Shown piece after piece: positions 1-7,951 of a stretch of DNA of 64,000 nt. Source of the stretch: Bacteroidota bacterium (GTDB lineage Bacteria; Bacteroidota; Bacteroidia; Cytophagales; Cytophagaceae). Every line of letters starts with the position of its first letter. Positions within the stretch are counted from its first letter, which is position 1. The position numbers were made by a program, and so were the translations under genes. The DNA lies in assembly GCA_023428135.1 (NCBI GenBank), contig JAEYZG010000070.1:15144-79143 (forward strand). The letters are read 5' to 3'. The notes below the pieces were generated by a model, which was given only the letters and a program-made list of their open reading frames with translations, was not told the origin of the DNA and did no database searches.

Positions 1-1029
1 ATGAGAAAAATCATTTTTAGTGGAGCTGTTGTATTTTCGGTAATTGCCGCATCTTTTTGGGGATGTGGTCCTAAAAAAGGCTCTGAAAATGCGGGGGAAA
101 AGCTTTCCGGTACTGTCGAGATCGACGGATCGAGCACTGTTTATCCTATTACAGAAGCTTCAGCTGAGGAATTCAGGGTAGAAAATCCTAAAGTGAAAGT
201 AACGATCGGAGTCTCAGGAACTGGAGGAGGATTTAAGAAGTTTGTACGCTCAGAAATTGATATAGCAGAAGCTTCAAGACCGATTAAAAAATCTGAAGAC
301 AGCGCCTGTGCAGCAGCCAAGATTGAGTATATTGAATTGCCAATAGCATATGATGGATTGGCAGTTGTTGTAAATCCTCAGAATAACTGGGTTGATTATC
401 TCACTGTTGAAGAGCTGAAGAAAATCTGGGAGCCTGATGCCCAGGGGAAAATAGTAAGATGGAATCAGATCAGACCAAACTGGCCCAATGAAGAAATTCA
501 TCTTTTTGGAGCTGGTCACGAGTCCGGAACATTTGATTATTTTACTGAGGCAATAGTCGGAAAGACCAAAGCCAGCAGAGGTGACTATACTGCCAGTGAA
601 GATGACAATGTGCTCGTACAGGGTATTTCAACAGATAAATTTGCATTAGGATATTTCGGTCTTGCTTATTTTACAGAGAATAAAGAGAAACTAAAGCTGA
701 TTGCTATAGATGATAAGAATGACGAAAATGGAAAAGGACCAATACTTGCATCTGATGAAACTGTAATGAATGGTACTTATCAGCCTCTGTCCAGACCTTT
801 GTTTATTTATATAAATAAAAATAACACTGATTCAAACCCATCTTTGGATAGCTTTGTAAACTTTTACATAGACAATGCCGGAGAACTGGTGCCGGATGCA
901 AAATATATTCCTTTGAGCAAAGAAGTTTACGAATTGGTAAAGAAGAGATTCAAAGAGAAAAAGACAGGTTCAGTATTCCTTAATAAGGAATCAACAGTTG
1001 GAGTAAAACTTGAAGAAGTTCTGAAATAA
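1..1029 (+). CDS. pstS: Phosphate ABC transporter substrate-binding lipoprotein PstS
   Basis: This is the phosphate-capturing component of the PstSCAB importer. The 342-residue protein begins with a lipoprotein signal: basic start, hydrophobic core and lipobox FWGC with the acylated Cys at 22, so it should be membrane-anchored and face the periplasm. The phosphate-binding signature follows (GSSTVYPIT near residues 43-51; GVSGTGGGFKKF near 70-81; GAGHESGTFDYF near 170-181), typical of the PstS/SphX family. It is followed at once by pstC, pstA, pstB and phoU on the same strand, which settles the role. The ATG lies at base 1, so the promoter and any Pho box are outside the window; the lipobox position supports this start. 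Confidence 0.95.
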   Translation: MRKIIFSGAVVFSVIAASFWGCGPKKGSENAGEKLSGTVEIDGSSTVYPITEASAEEFRVENPKVKVTIGVSGTGGGFKKFVRSEIDIAEASRPIKKSEDSACAAAKIEYIELPIAYDGLAVVVNPQNNWVDYLTVEELKKIWEPDAQGKIVRWNQIRPNWPNEEIHLFGAGHESGTFDYFTEAIVGKTKASRGDYTASEDDNVLVQGISTDKFALGYFGLAYFTENKEKLKLIAIDDKNDENGKGPILASDETVMNGTYQPLSRPLFIYINKNNTDSNPSLDSFVNFYIDNAGELVPDAKYIPLSKEVYELVKKRFKEKKTGSVFLNKESTVGVKLEEVLK

Positions 1030-1051
1030 TCAGAACTTCTTAATTATTATA

Positions 1052-1927
1052 ATGAAACTTAGAGAAACAATTATTGAAAAACTCTTGTTGGCCTGCAGTC
1101 TGCTAACAATATTTACGACTGTAGGCATCATAGGAGTTTTAATTTTTGAAACCATTGGGTTTTTCAAAGAAGTTAGTCTGATTGAGTTTTTAACAGACAC
1201 AGAATGGACTCCTCTTTTCAGCAATCAGAGATTTGGAATTCTTCCACTGCTAACAGGAACGTTGCTTACCACATTAATTGCAACAATTGTAGCTGTTCCT
1301 CTTGGGCTTACCATAGCTGTTTATCTCAGCGAGTATTCACACAAAACAGTCAGAAATCTTGTAAAGCCAATGCTGGAGATTCTTGCTGCAGTGCCCACTG
1401 TAGTTTATGGTTACTTTGCTCTGGTATTTGTAACTCCAATGTTTCAAAAGGTAATTCCCACACTTGCAGGTTTTAATGCGTTGTCGCCTGGTATTGTGAT
1501 GGGAATCATGATTTTGCCACTGGTTTCATCTTTAAGTGAAGATGCACTTTATGCTGTGCCTAAATCTTTAAGAGAAGGATCTTTTGCTCTCGGAGCTACT
1601 AAGTTTCAAACATCCTGGAAGGTTATAGTTCCTTCTGCATTCTCAGGAATCTCTGTTTCTATTATTTTGGCTATTTCCAGAGCAATTGGAGAAACAATGA
1701 TTGTGGCCATTGCTGCCGGTCAGCAACCTCGTCTTACATTTGACCCTACTGTTCCTATTGAAACCATGACTACCTATATTGTACAGGTGAGTCTGGGTGA
1801 CGTACCTCATGATAGTGTGGAGTATAGAACCATTTTCGCTGTCGGTATGACCTTATTTGTTGTTACACTTATATTAAATAATATAAGCTTTTGGCTTAAG
1901 AAAAAATTTCAGAAACATCATAGTTAG
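1052..1927 (+). CDS. pstC: Phosphate ABC transporter permease PstC
   Basis: Inner-membrane permease that pairs with PstA to form the phosphate channel. The 291 residues carry about six hydrophobic segments, and the ABC-permease coupling loop (EAA loop) is visible as SLREGSFALGATKFQTSW near residues 173-190. It lies 22 bases after pstS and 3 bases before pstA, so it is cotranscribed with them. Length and loop are normal for the family and nothing unusual is seen. Confidence 0.95.
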   Translation: MKLRETIIEKLLLACSLLTIFTTVGIIGVLIFETIGFFKEVSLIEFLTDTEWTPLFSNQRFGILPLLTGTLLTTLIATIVAVPLGLTIAVYLSEYSHKTVRNLVKPMLEILAAVPTVVYGYFALVFVTPMFQKVIPTLAGFNALSPGIVMGIMILPLVSSLSEDALYAVPKSLREGSFALGATKFQTSWKVIVPSAFSGISVSIILAISRAIGETMIVAIAAGQQPRLTFDPTVPIETMTTYIVQVSLGDVPHDSVEYRTIFAVGMTLFVVTLILNNISFWLKKKFQKHHS

Positions 1928-1930
1928 GCA

Positions 1931-2833
1931 ATGGGCAAAAAGGGAAAAGGTAAGATTAAAAAAAGGCTTAAGTATTTTAGCAATACAAGAGTATATGAAT
2001 ACCAGGATCAGGCATTCAAATACTTTGGCCTTTTCTGCACACTCATTGGAGTTGTAGTATTAATGTTATTGTTAGGCGATGTTTTATACAGAGGATTAAG
2101 TCGTCTGGATTGGGATTTTATCATGGGCCTTCCAAGCAGGAAAGCTGCCAAAGCAGGTATTTACACCGCCTGGGTAGGTACACTCTGGATCATGGTTCTT
2201 ACTGCTGTTATAGCGTTCCCTATTGGGATATCAGCAGGCTTGTACTTGGAAGAGTATAATAAAAGAAGCAGGCTTTCAAACATTATAGAAATCAATATAG
2301 CAAACCTTGCAGGTGTTCCGTCTATTATCTATGGTCTGCTTGGTTTAGAGCTCTTTGCCCGTGCTTTGAAGCTAGGTGAGAGCGTTCTTACAGGAGCATT
2401 GACTTTGTCTTTATTAATTTTGCCAATTATAATCGTATCTACCAGAGAGGCCTTAAAAGCTGTTCCATATTCAATCAGGGAAGGTTCTTATGCTCTGGGG
2501 GCCTCCAAATGGCAAACCATCTGGTACCAGGTATTACCGGCGGCAGTTTCAGGAATTTTCACCGGTGTGATTCTTTCTCTTTCAAGAGCTATTGGAGAAA
2601 CTGCTCCCCTGATCGTGATAGGAGCTCTAACCTTTGTACCTTTCGTTCCTGAAGGCGTAATGGATTCATTTACAGTGTTGCCGATACAAATATTTAACTG
2701 GGTGAGCAGACCGCAGAAGGAATTTTCTGAAAATGCAGCTGCTGCCATTATCATTTTATTGAGTATAACATTTATTATGAATGGAATTGCCGTTTATATA
2801 AGACATAAATGGCAGAAAAAGGTAAAGTGGTAA
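1931..2833 (+). CDS. pstA: Phosphate ABC transporter permease PstA
   Basis: Second permease half of the Pst importer. The 300-residue protein has a short basic cytoplasmic N-terminus (KKGKGKIKKR), about six membrane segments and the coupling loop SIREGSYALGASKWQTIW near residues 186-203, parallel to that of PstC. The start is 3 bases after the pstC stop. The order pstC-pstA-pstB is the usual one. No anomaly is visible. Confidence 0.95.
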   Translation: MGKKGKGKIKKRLKYFSNTRVYEYQDQAFKYFGLFCTLIGVVVLMLLLGDVLYRGLSRLDWDFIMGLPSRKAAKAGIYTAWVGTLWIMVLTAVIAFPIGISAGLYLEEYNKRSRLSNIIEINIANLAGVPSIIYGLLGLELFARALKLGESVLTGALTLSLLILPIIIVSTREALKAVPYSIREGSYALGASKWQTIWYQVLPAAVSGIFTGVILSLSRAIGETAPLIVIGALTFVPFVPEGVMDSFTVLPIQIFNWVSRPQKEFSENAAAAIIILLSITFIMNGIAVYIRHKWQKKVKW

Positions 2834-2870
2834 AATTATTGTTTGAAAGAATTTCTTTGGAATATAAATC

Positions 2871-3620
2871 ATGAAAATTGAAGCCAAGAACGTCCACGTT
2901 TATTACGGTTCAGAACATGTATTGAAAGGGGTTACCCTTTCCATCAAAAAAAATACCGTGACAGCGTTGATCGGACCTTCAGGATGCGGAAAGTCCACGT
3001 TCCTCAGGTGTTTCAACAGGATGAACGACCTGATTGAGAATGCCCGCGTAGAAGGAGAGATCCAGATAGAAGGAGTTGATATTTATCACCCCAAAATCAA
3101 TGTGAATGAGTTAAGGAAAACCGTAGGTATGGTGTTTCAAAAACCTAATCCGTTCCCAAAATCTATTTTCGAAAATGTAGCTTATGGCCTCAGAGTTAAT
3201 GGGGTTAAGGATAATGCTCTCATTGAAGAAAAAGTAGAATCCTCTTTAAGAGGCGCTGCACTTTGGGATGAAGTAAAAGATAAACTCAAAAAATCTGCTT
3301 TGGCACTTTCCGGTGGGCAGCAGCAGAGACTTTGTATTGCAAGAGCCCTTGCTGTAGAGCCTTCTGTTTTATTGATGGATGAGCCTGCTTCTGCTCTTGA
3401 TCCGATCTCTTCAATAAAAATTGAGGAATTGATTTATAGCCTAAAAGCTAACTATACTATTTTGATAGTAACTCACAACATGCAACAGGCTTCCAGAACC
3501 AGTGACAAGACTGCCTTCTTTTATATGGGTGATCTTGTAGAGTATGATGATACCAGAACCCTGTTTACAAATCCTAAGAAAGAAAGAACACAGAATTACA
3601 TAACAGGACGTTTTGGTTAA
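2871..3620 (+). CDS. pstB: Phosphate ABC transporter ATP-binding protein PstB
   Basis: ATPase that powers phosphate import through PstCA. In the 249 residues the Walker A (GPSGCGKST, about residues 35-43), the Q-loop ([17 protein letters not shown]), the ABC signature (LSGGQQQR) and Walker B ([13 protein letters not shown]) are all present, followed by the H-loop (IVTHNMQQA). The NPFPKSI stretch is characteristic of PstB among ABC ATPases. A 37-base gap separates it from pstA. Intact and of standard length. Confidence 0.97.
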   Translation: MKIEAKNVHVYYGSEHVLKGVTLSIKKNTVTALIGPSGCGKSTFLRCFNRMNDLIENARVEGEIQIEGVDIYHPKINVNELRKTVGMVFQKPNPFPKSIFENVAYGLRVNGVKDNALIEEKVESSLRGAALWDEVKDKLKKSALALSGGQQQRLCIARALAVEPSVLLMDEPASALDPISSIKIEELIYSLKANYTILIVTHNMQQASRTSDKTAFFYMGDLVEYDDTRTLFTNPKKERTQNYITGRFG

Positions 3621-3664
3621 TCAAAAATTAATTTTTAACGTTATATACACCCAAAAGAGCAACA

Positions 3665-4378
3665 ATGAATCTATTAGAAACCGAACTCGGCGAATTAAAA
3701 AGCGAACTTATAGATATGACCTATCTTGTGAGAGGTCAGCTGGACAAGGCTATTTCATCTTTTTACAGTTTTGATAAAGATCTTGCCAAAGAAGTAATCA
3801 AAAACGAGAAGCGGGTAAATGGTAGTGAACTTAAAATAGATGCAAAAGGAGAACATATTCTGGCTCTGTTTAATCCTGTTGCAATTGATTTAAGATTTGT
3901 TGTGGCATCTCTTAAAATGGTTTCAGACCTTGAAAGAATTGGTGATAACGCCAAAGGAATTGCTCAGTACGTTACCAAGTGCGAGAATTCTTATGATGCG
4001 GATCTTATAGAAAAGATAAGATTCAAAGAGATGACAGACACGGCTCTTGAGATGCTTTCCATACTTAGTGAGTCTTTTGAAACAGACAATACTAAGTTGG
4101 CGAGGACTTTATTTTCCAAAGATGAGCTCATGGATGAAATAAATCTTAATGCAAATGAGATTATGACTGATTATCTAAAAAATCAGACAGATCCTGATAA
4201 AATTTTGCAGGCAATTTATTTTCTTACAATCATCAGAAAGATGGAAAGAGTGGGTGATTATGTGACAAATATTGCTGAGGAAATTATTTTCTATGTAAAG
4301 GCTAAAGTCTTAAGACATAAGAGAAAATCTTTGAAAATTTCTGATTCAGATTCAGATAACGACTCTGACTCTAATTAA
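3665..4378 (+). CDS. phoU: Phosphate transport regulator PhoU
   Basis: PhoU proteins restrain phosphate uptake and the Pho response by contacting the Pst transporter and the PhoR kinase. The 237 residues show the two PhoU repeats with their metal-binding E/D signatures: LERIGDNAKGIA near residues 89-100 and MERVGDYVTNIAEE near 193-206. The C-terminus ends in a serine/aspartate tail (SDSDSDNDSDSN), which looks like a lineage-specific extension. It is the last gene of the operon, 44 bases after pstB, and a strong terminator follows 20 bases after its stop. No phoR/phoB pair is present in this window. Confidence 0.94.
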   Translation: MNLLETELGELKSELIDMTYLVRGQLDKAISSFYSFDKDLAKEVIKNEKRVNGSELKIDAKGEHILALFNPVAIDLRFVVASLKMVSDLERIGDNAKGIAQYVTKCENSYDADLIEKIRFKEMTDTALEMLSILSESFETDNTKLARTLFSKDELMDEINLNANEIMTDYLKNQTDPDKILQAIYFLTIIRKMERVGDYVTNIAEEIIFYVKAKVLRHKRKSLKISDSDSDNDSDSN

Positions 4379-4398
4379 TATTTTCTTAATAAATTTGA

Positions 4399-4441
4399 GA
4401 CCCTCATTTTTGTCACAATAAAAATGAGGGTCTTTTGTTTT
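4399..4441 (+). terminator. Intrinsic terminator of the pst-phoU operon
   Basis: A perfect 13-bp stem (4399-4411 with 4420-4432) has an 8-base loop and is followed by TTTTGTTTT. It lies just after phoU and just before the next gene, so it should end the phosphate operon. Confidence 0.9.
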
Positions 4442-4451
4442 ATCTTTGAAT

Positions 4452-5246
4452 ATGCGGTACCGAATAATCTTTTTTTTTATTTTTATCAGCGCAAAGCTTG
4501 CAGCCCAGGGGGTTTCAAAATCCTACTATCCTAATACACTAAGAGGACACATTTCAGGTAATTACTATTTTGAATCAGGTTCATTTTTCTATGTTGAGAG
4601 TAACGGCACTTACCAGGAAGGGTTCTATATCAGGGACTTCTCTCCGTTTAATAAGCTGAATTCTGTGGATTTAGGGATGGGTGTTCAATTTCAGATTTCA
4701 GAAAAATGGTCGGGAGGATTAAGTCAAAAATTGGCAAGAAGGCAGGTTAACGGATTGTCGTATACCGGATTTAATGTAGAACACCAGGGGAAGATTAAAA
4801 ATATAGATTTTATAAAACTAGCATCCTTGGACTATAGGAAACATATAAATGCTAATATAAATGACCTGGCAATGATTGGTCTGCTTGGAGGACTTCATAA
4901 ATCAATATTTGTTAAAGACAGGCAGCTTGGTTTTATGCTATCTTACAGAGCTTTTAAGATAAGGGAAATTGGAGGAGATGAATATTCTATATTTAAAAAG
5001 AGATTTATCAATAAGACTATTTTAAGAGTCGATGCTTACTTTGAAGTAATAAAAGGTATTTATATAGGACTCTTTGCATTACGGGATACAAACTATTATC
5101 CGTCTGCAAATGCAGGTGCTAATGATAAGATTAATATTATTTCCCCAACTTATGGAGTAACTTTGAATTTTGTAATAAATGGGAAAAACAGATTAAACGC
5201 ACTTCCTGGAATGCCTCCGTTACAAATTGTTGATTCCTTTTTTTAA
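4452..5246 (+). CDS. Exported protein, probably an outer-membrane barrel, function unknown
   Basis: I do not recognise a named family. The 264 residues begin with a signal peptide (MRYRIIFFFIFISAKLAAQ, cleavage probably after AAQ). The rest alternates aromatic and polar residues with repeated glycine, as in small Bacteroidota outer-membrane beta-barrels, and has no long hydrophobic segment. The ATG at 4452 is preferred to an in-frame TTG at 4446 because it places the basic residue directly ahead of the hydrophobic core. The gene stands alone between the pst terminator and the holin-like gene, with a 53-base gap to the latter. No periplasmic enzyme motif is visible. Confidence 0.7.
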   Translation: MRYRIIFFFIFISAKLAAQGVSKSYYPNTLRGHISGNYYFESGSFFYVESNGTYQEGFYIRDFSPFNKLNSVDLGMGVQFQISEKWSGGLSQKLARRQVNGLSYTGFNVEHQGKIKNIDFIKLASLDYRKHINANINDLAMIGLLGGLHKSIFVKDRQLGFMLSYRAFKIREIGGDEYSIFKKRFINKTILRVDAYFEVIKGIYIGLFALRDTNYYPSANAGANDKINIISPTYGVTLNFVINGKNRLNALPGMPPLQIVDSFF

Positions 5247-5299
5247 CATAAGTTTTAATAAAAAGTTATTAACTTACTAACGGATATTTTTGACAATTC

Positions 5300-5656
5300 A
5301 TGGAAAATGCCTTTTTAAAGTTTCTTAAGTTGGACGGTTTATTTGAAAATATAAAGGGATACGTTGATAAACGTATACAGCTTTTTAAGCTGGAAATGAT
5401 GGAGAAAGCATCTAATATAGTTGCTTCTCTTTCAATTCTTTTTTTGCTTGCATTTATGTTTTTAATGATGCTGCTATTCTTTAGTCTTGCGCTTGGAAGT
5501 TATTTGAATTACTTGCTGGATAGCAGTTACATGGGTTATGTGGTCATGACTGTCTTCTTTTTTCTTGTGGTAATAATACTTGCGTCAAATATTACCAAAG
5601 GTTTTTTACACCGGAAAATCCGGGATTTGTTATTACATATTCTCACCAAAAAATAA
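5300..5656 (+). CDS. Holin-X-like small membrane protein
   Basis: The 118-residue protein resembles the phage holin / Actinobacterial Holin-X family (PF07332), which is widespread on bacterial chromosomes and usually not phage-linked. It has an amphipathic N-terminal stretch (KGYVDKRIQLFKLEMMEKAS), two strong membrane segments near residues 41-66 and 79-98, and a basic end. The next gene starts 3 bases downstream and encodes another small membrane protein, so the two probably work together, perhaps in envelope organisation. There are no phage genes nearby, so lysis is unlikely. Family assignment is from pattern only. Confidence 0.65.
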   Translation: MENAFLKFLKLDGLFENIKGYVDKRIQLFKLEMMEKASNIVASLSILFLLAFMFLMMLLFFSLALGSYLNYLLDSSYMGYVVMTVFFFLVVIILASNITKGFLHRKIRDLLLHILTKK

Positions 5657-5659
5657 TCC

Positions 5660-6037
5660 ATGAATAGTCCACAATACATTTTAGAGGATGTCCATAGGCA
5701 AAGGGAGATTTTGCTTAAGGAAACAGATTTCCATAAAGAAGAAATGGACAAGAAGATTTCTTCTATGGCAACGGATGCAAAAAAAATCGGAATGGGCCTT
5801 CTGTTGGTCGGAGGAGCATTTGCGGTAGCCTATCTTGTTACCAGAGGCATTTTTTCATCCAGGAAGCCCAAAGTAATAAGGAAGTCTGGAAACGGAGTAA
5901 CCGAAGTGGTACTCAGAGAACCTAAAAGAGAGTCTGATATTGTAAGAATGATTAAAGATCAGATATTGCTTTTTCTCATGTCCATCGTAAAAGAGAAGCT
6001 AAACGCTTATCTTAAAGGTATAGAAATTAAAAAATGA
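5660..6037 (+). CDS. Small single-pass membrane protein, function unknown
   Basis: 125 residues: a charged, probably coiled N-terminal part (residues 1-42, rich in E and K), one membrane segment (GMGLLLVGGAFAVAYLVTRG, about 43-62) and a basic C-terminal region that ends in a second, weaker hydrophobic stretch (ILLFLMSIVKEK). It starts 3 bases after the holin-X-like gene and overlaps the next start by 4 bases (ATGA), so the three genes are translationally coupled. I cannot assign a function; the paired arrangement suggests a partner of the upstream membrane protein. Confidence 0.7.
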   Translation: MNSPQYILEDVHRQREILLKETDFHKEEMDKKISSMATDAKKIGMGLLLVGGAFAVAYLVTRGIFSSRKPKVIRKSGNGVTEVVLREPKRESDIVRMIKDQILLFLMSIVKEKLNAYLKGIEIKK

Positions 6038-6810
6038 GTTTTTTGTATCAAGACTTAATAGAAAAGAAAAAAAAAGGATTAAAATCATTTGCAGTTCTTT
6101 TGGATCCGGACAAGATTGGTGATGAGCAATGTCTCAGTATTGTTAGGTCAGCAGAGGAAGAAGGTGTAGATTATTTTTTCATTGGTGGAAGTCTTATGAC
6201 TAATGGTGATATGGAAAGAACCATTACCATTATAAAAAATCAAAGTTCAATACCTGTTGTAATATTTCCGGGAAGTAATCTTCAGATTTATCCCAATGCT
6301 GATGCCATATTGTTTTTAAGTCTCATTTCAGGGCGAAATCCTGAGTATCTCATAGGGCAACATGTGGTAGCAGCACCTTTGCTTAAAAGGTCAGGTCTGG
6401 AAGTGATATCTGCAGGATACATGCTAATTGACTGTGGAAAACCTACAACAGTTTCTTATATCAGTAATACAACTCCGATACCCTATGATAAACCTGAAAT
6501 AGCTTCTTGTACAGCTATTGCAGGGGAGATGCTTGGTTTAAAGCTGATATATCTGGAAGGTGGTAGTGGAGCCTTAAGGTCAATTAGTGGGGAGATGGTT
6601 GAGCAAGTTGTGCAGAATGTAAATCTACCTGTAATTGTTGGAGGGGGGATAAGAGATGCAGAAACTGCCTTCAATATAATGAAAGCAGGAGCTGATGTAA
6701 TAGTTGTAGGGAATGCCATCGAAAAGAATCCTGGACTGGTGGGTAAAATAGCCGCTAAGAAAAGAGAACTGAATAGTTCGCAGACAAAAAAATCACTAGA
6801 GCAACAATAG
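6034..6810 (+). CDS. Geranylgeranylglyceryl/heptaprenylglyceryl phosphate synthase (PcrB/GGGPS family)
   Basis: Family enzymes join a polyprenyl diphosphate to sn-glycerol-1-phosphate to make an ether lipid precursor, the archaeal-type stereochemistry; bacterial members are known in Bacteroidota and Firmicutes. The 258 residues form a TIM barrel with the family's marks: AVLLDPDK (about residues 20-27), FFIGGSLMT (49-57), FPGS, YLEGGSGA (about 174-181), VGGGIRD (about 200-206) and VVGNAIE near the end, the phosphate-binding glycine motifs. The ATG overlaps the preceding stop. Length fits the bacterial group II type. No glycerol-1-phosphate dehydrogenase is seen in the window. A terminator follows. 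Confidence 0.9.
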   Translation: MSFLYQDLIEKKKKGLKSFAVLLDPDKIGDEQCLSIVRSAEEEGVDYFFIGGSLMTNGDMERTITIIKNQSSIPVVIFPGSNLQIYPNADAILFLSLISGRNPEYLIGQHVVAAPLLKRSGLEVISAGYMLIDCGKPTTVSYISNTTPIPYDKPEIASCTAIAGEMLGLKLIYLEGGSGALRSISGEMVEQVVQNVNLPVIVGGGIRDAETAFNIMKAGADVIVVGNAIEKNPGLVGKIAAKKRELNSSQTKKSLEQQ

Positions 6811-6819
6811 ATATAAAAT

Positions 6820-6850
6820 AAAAAGTCGCCTGTTTAATAAGCGACTTTTT
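6820..6850. terminator. Bidirectional terminator between convergent genes
   Basis: A perfect 10-bp stem (6820-6829 with 6841-6850) has an 11-base loop, with A-rich sequence on the left and T-rich on the right. It sits between the plus-strand prenyl synthase gene and the minus-strand AraC gene and can serve both. Confidence 0.85.
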
Positions 6851-6854
6851 ATTT

Positions 6855-7778
6855 TTATATGTTCATAAGAGACTCTCTTCTTCTCATTTTTCCTGCCGGT
6901 ATTCCAAACATCATTTTGAACCTTCTGCAGAAATAAGCGGTGTCTTTGTATCCTACTTCCCTTCCTATTTCACGAATGCTCTTTTTAGAAGTCCTTAGCA
7001 GGTTCACTGCCATCTCCATTCTCTGATATTCAATATAGTCCTGAGGATTGATCCCTGTAAGCATTTTAAAGTATTGGCCTACATAGTCTTCGGAAACGTT
7101 TGCAACGTTAGCCAGGACTTTATTAGAAAGATCTCCACCAAGATGTTTTTTAATAAAAGCAAAAATATCAATAAGGCGAGGATCTTTGAAATATGTACTG
7201 TTGGTTGCAAGTTGCTCAACAAACAATCTTTTCTCAAGGATATATCTGATGATTTCAACTACAACGCGTTCAGTGTTTAACTTTATTACCCTTTCTTTCC
7301 CAGGATTATTTGAAAGATCCTCTTTTATGGTCTCAATGATATATTCAGCAAGTTTTGGCTGATTGCTGATGATAAATGCAGGAATATCAAGGGAGGCGAA
7401 AAAGTTAACGGAATCAAATACCTTAGCTTCAAAAGTAATATAGCTGAAAGAATCTTCGTCTTGGCCAATAATATTTTTGTCAGTTAACGAACTGAAGAAT
7501 TTATCTCTGTTATTCAACAAATCTTCGTTGGTCAACTTCATAGGGTTGAACTTTCCGTAGGTTACAGAAGTCAGTCGGCCTCCGGGAATAAATAGAAGGT
7601 CACCCTCGTTGACTTTTTGTTTCTCTTCTCCAAAAGAAATTTCTCCTTTATGTAGCAGATAAATAGTATTGCCTACATCGTAGAAATTTTCAACTGTTAG
7701 AGATTGAAGAATTTTGATATTCTTCGATTTTATAAATCGAACACCCAGGGATTCGATGATTTTGTTATAATCTTCCAT
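6855..7778 (-). CDS. AraC-family transcriptional regulator
   Basis: One-component DNA-binding regulator of 307 residues. The N-terminal half (about 1-150) looks like a cupin/cyclic-nucleotide-sensor-type fold (IYLLHKGEISFGE, VNEGDLLFIPGGR), the likely ligand or oligomerisation domain. Residues about 205-300 are the double helix-turn-helix, with SNKVLANVANVSEDYVGQYF and SIREIGREVGYKDTAYFCRRFK as the two reading helices and the typical end motif FGIPAGKMRRR. It is transcribed alone; a well-formed promoter and a palindrome lie upstream. The effector is unknown. The neighbouring acyl-CoA dehydrogenase is on the same strand and could be a target, but nothing shows this. Confidence 0.9.
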   Translation of the reverse strand: MEDYNKIIESLGVRFIKSKNIKILQSLTVENFYDVGNTIYLLHKGEISFGEEKQKVNEGDLLFIPGGRLTSVTYGKFNPMKLTNEDLLNNRDKFFSSLTDKNIIGQDEDSFSYITFEAKVFDSVNFFASLDIPAFIISNQPKLAEYIIETIKEDLSNNPGKERVIKLNTERVVVEIIRYILEKRLFVEQLATNSTYFKDPRLIDIFAFIKKHLGGDLSNKVLANVANVSEDYVGQYFKMLTGINPQDYIEYQRMEMAVNLLRTSKKSIREIGREVGYKDTAYFCRRFKMMFGIPAGKMRRRESLMNI

Positions 7779-7841
7779 TACCTGATTCCTGTTTTTATTT
7801 GTAAAAAAATATGAAAAAAATATAATTCCTTATTTTTTCAA

Positions 7842-7853
7842 ATTTGTACAAAT
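7842..7853. promoter_or_regulatory. 12-bp perfect palindrome, candidate operator
   Basis: ATTTGTACAAAT overlaps the -7 box of the araC-type gene promoter, a position suited to repression or autoregulation. Short AT-rich palindromes also arise by chance. Confidence 0.3.
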
Positions 7854-7880
7854 CTAATATATAAAAAAAAGAATATCAAA
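7849..7880 (-). promoter_or_regulatory. Bacteroidota-type promoter for the AraC gene
   Basis: On the minus strand a -33 box TTTG (7877-7880) is followed by exactly 20 bases and a perfect -7 box TAGATTTG (7849-7856), matching the known Bacteroides/Flavobacterium consensus TTTG-N19-21-TAnnTTTG. It would give a leader of about 65 bases before the gene start at 7778. Confidence 0.55.
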
Positions 7881-7951
7881 TAATTTTGTCAATAATTAAT
7901 GTTGAATAATATTTTATCAATATTGAAAAATTAAAAAATTTAGTTAAAATA

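Noticed and set aside
5300..5656. Prophage remnant signalled by a holin-like gene
   Set aside because: No endolysin, capsid, integrase or att-like repeats are nearby; the family is common on chromosomes without phage.
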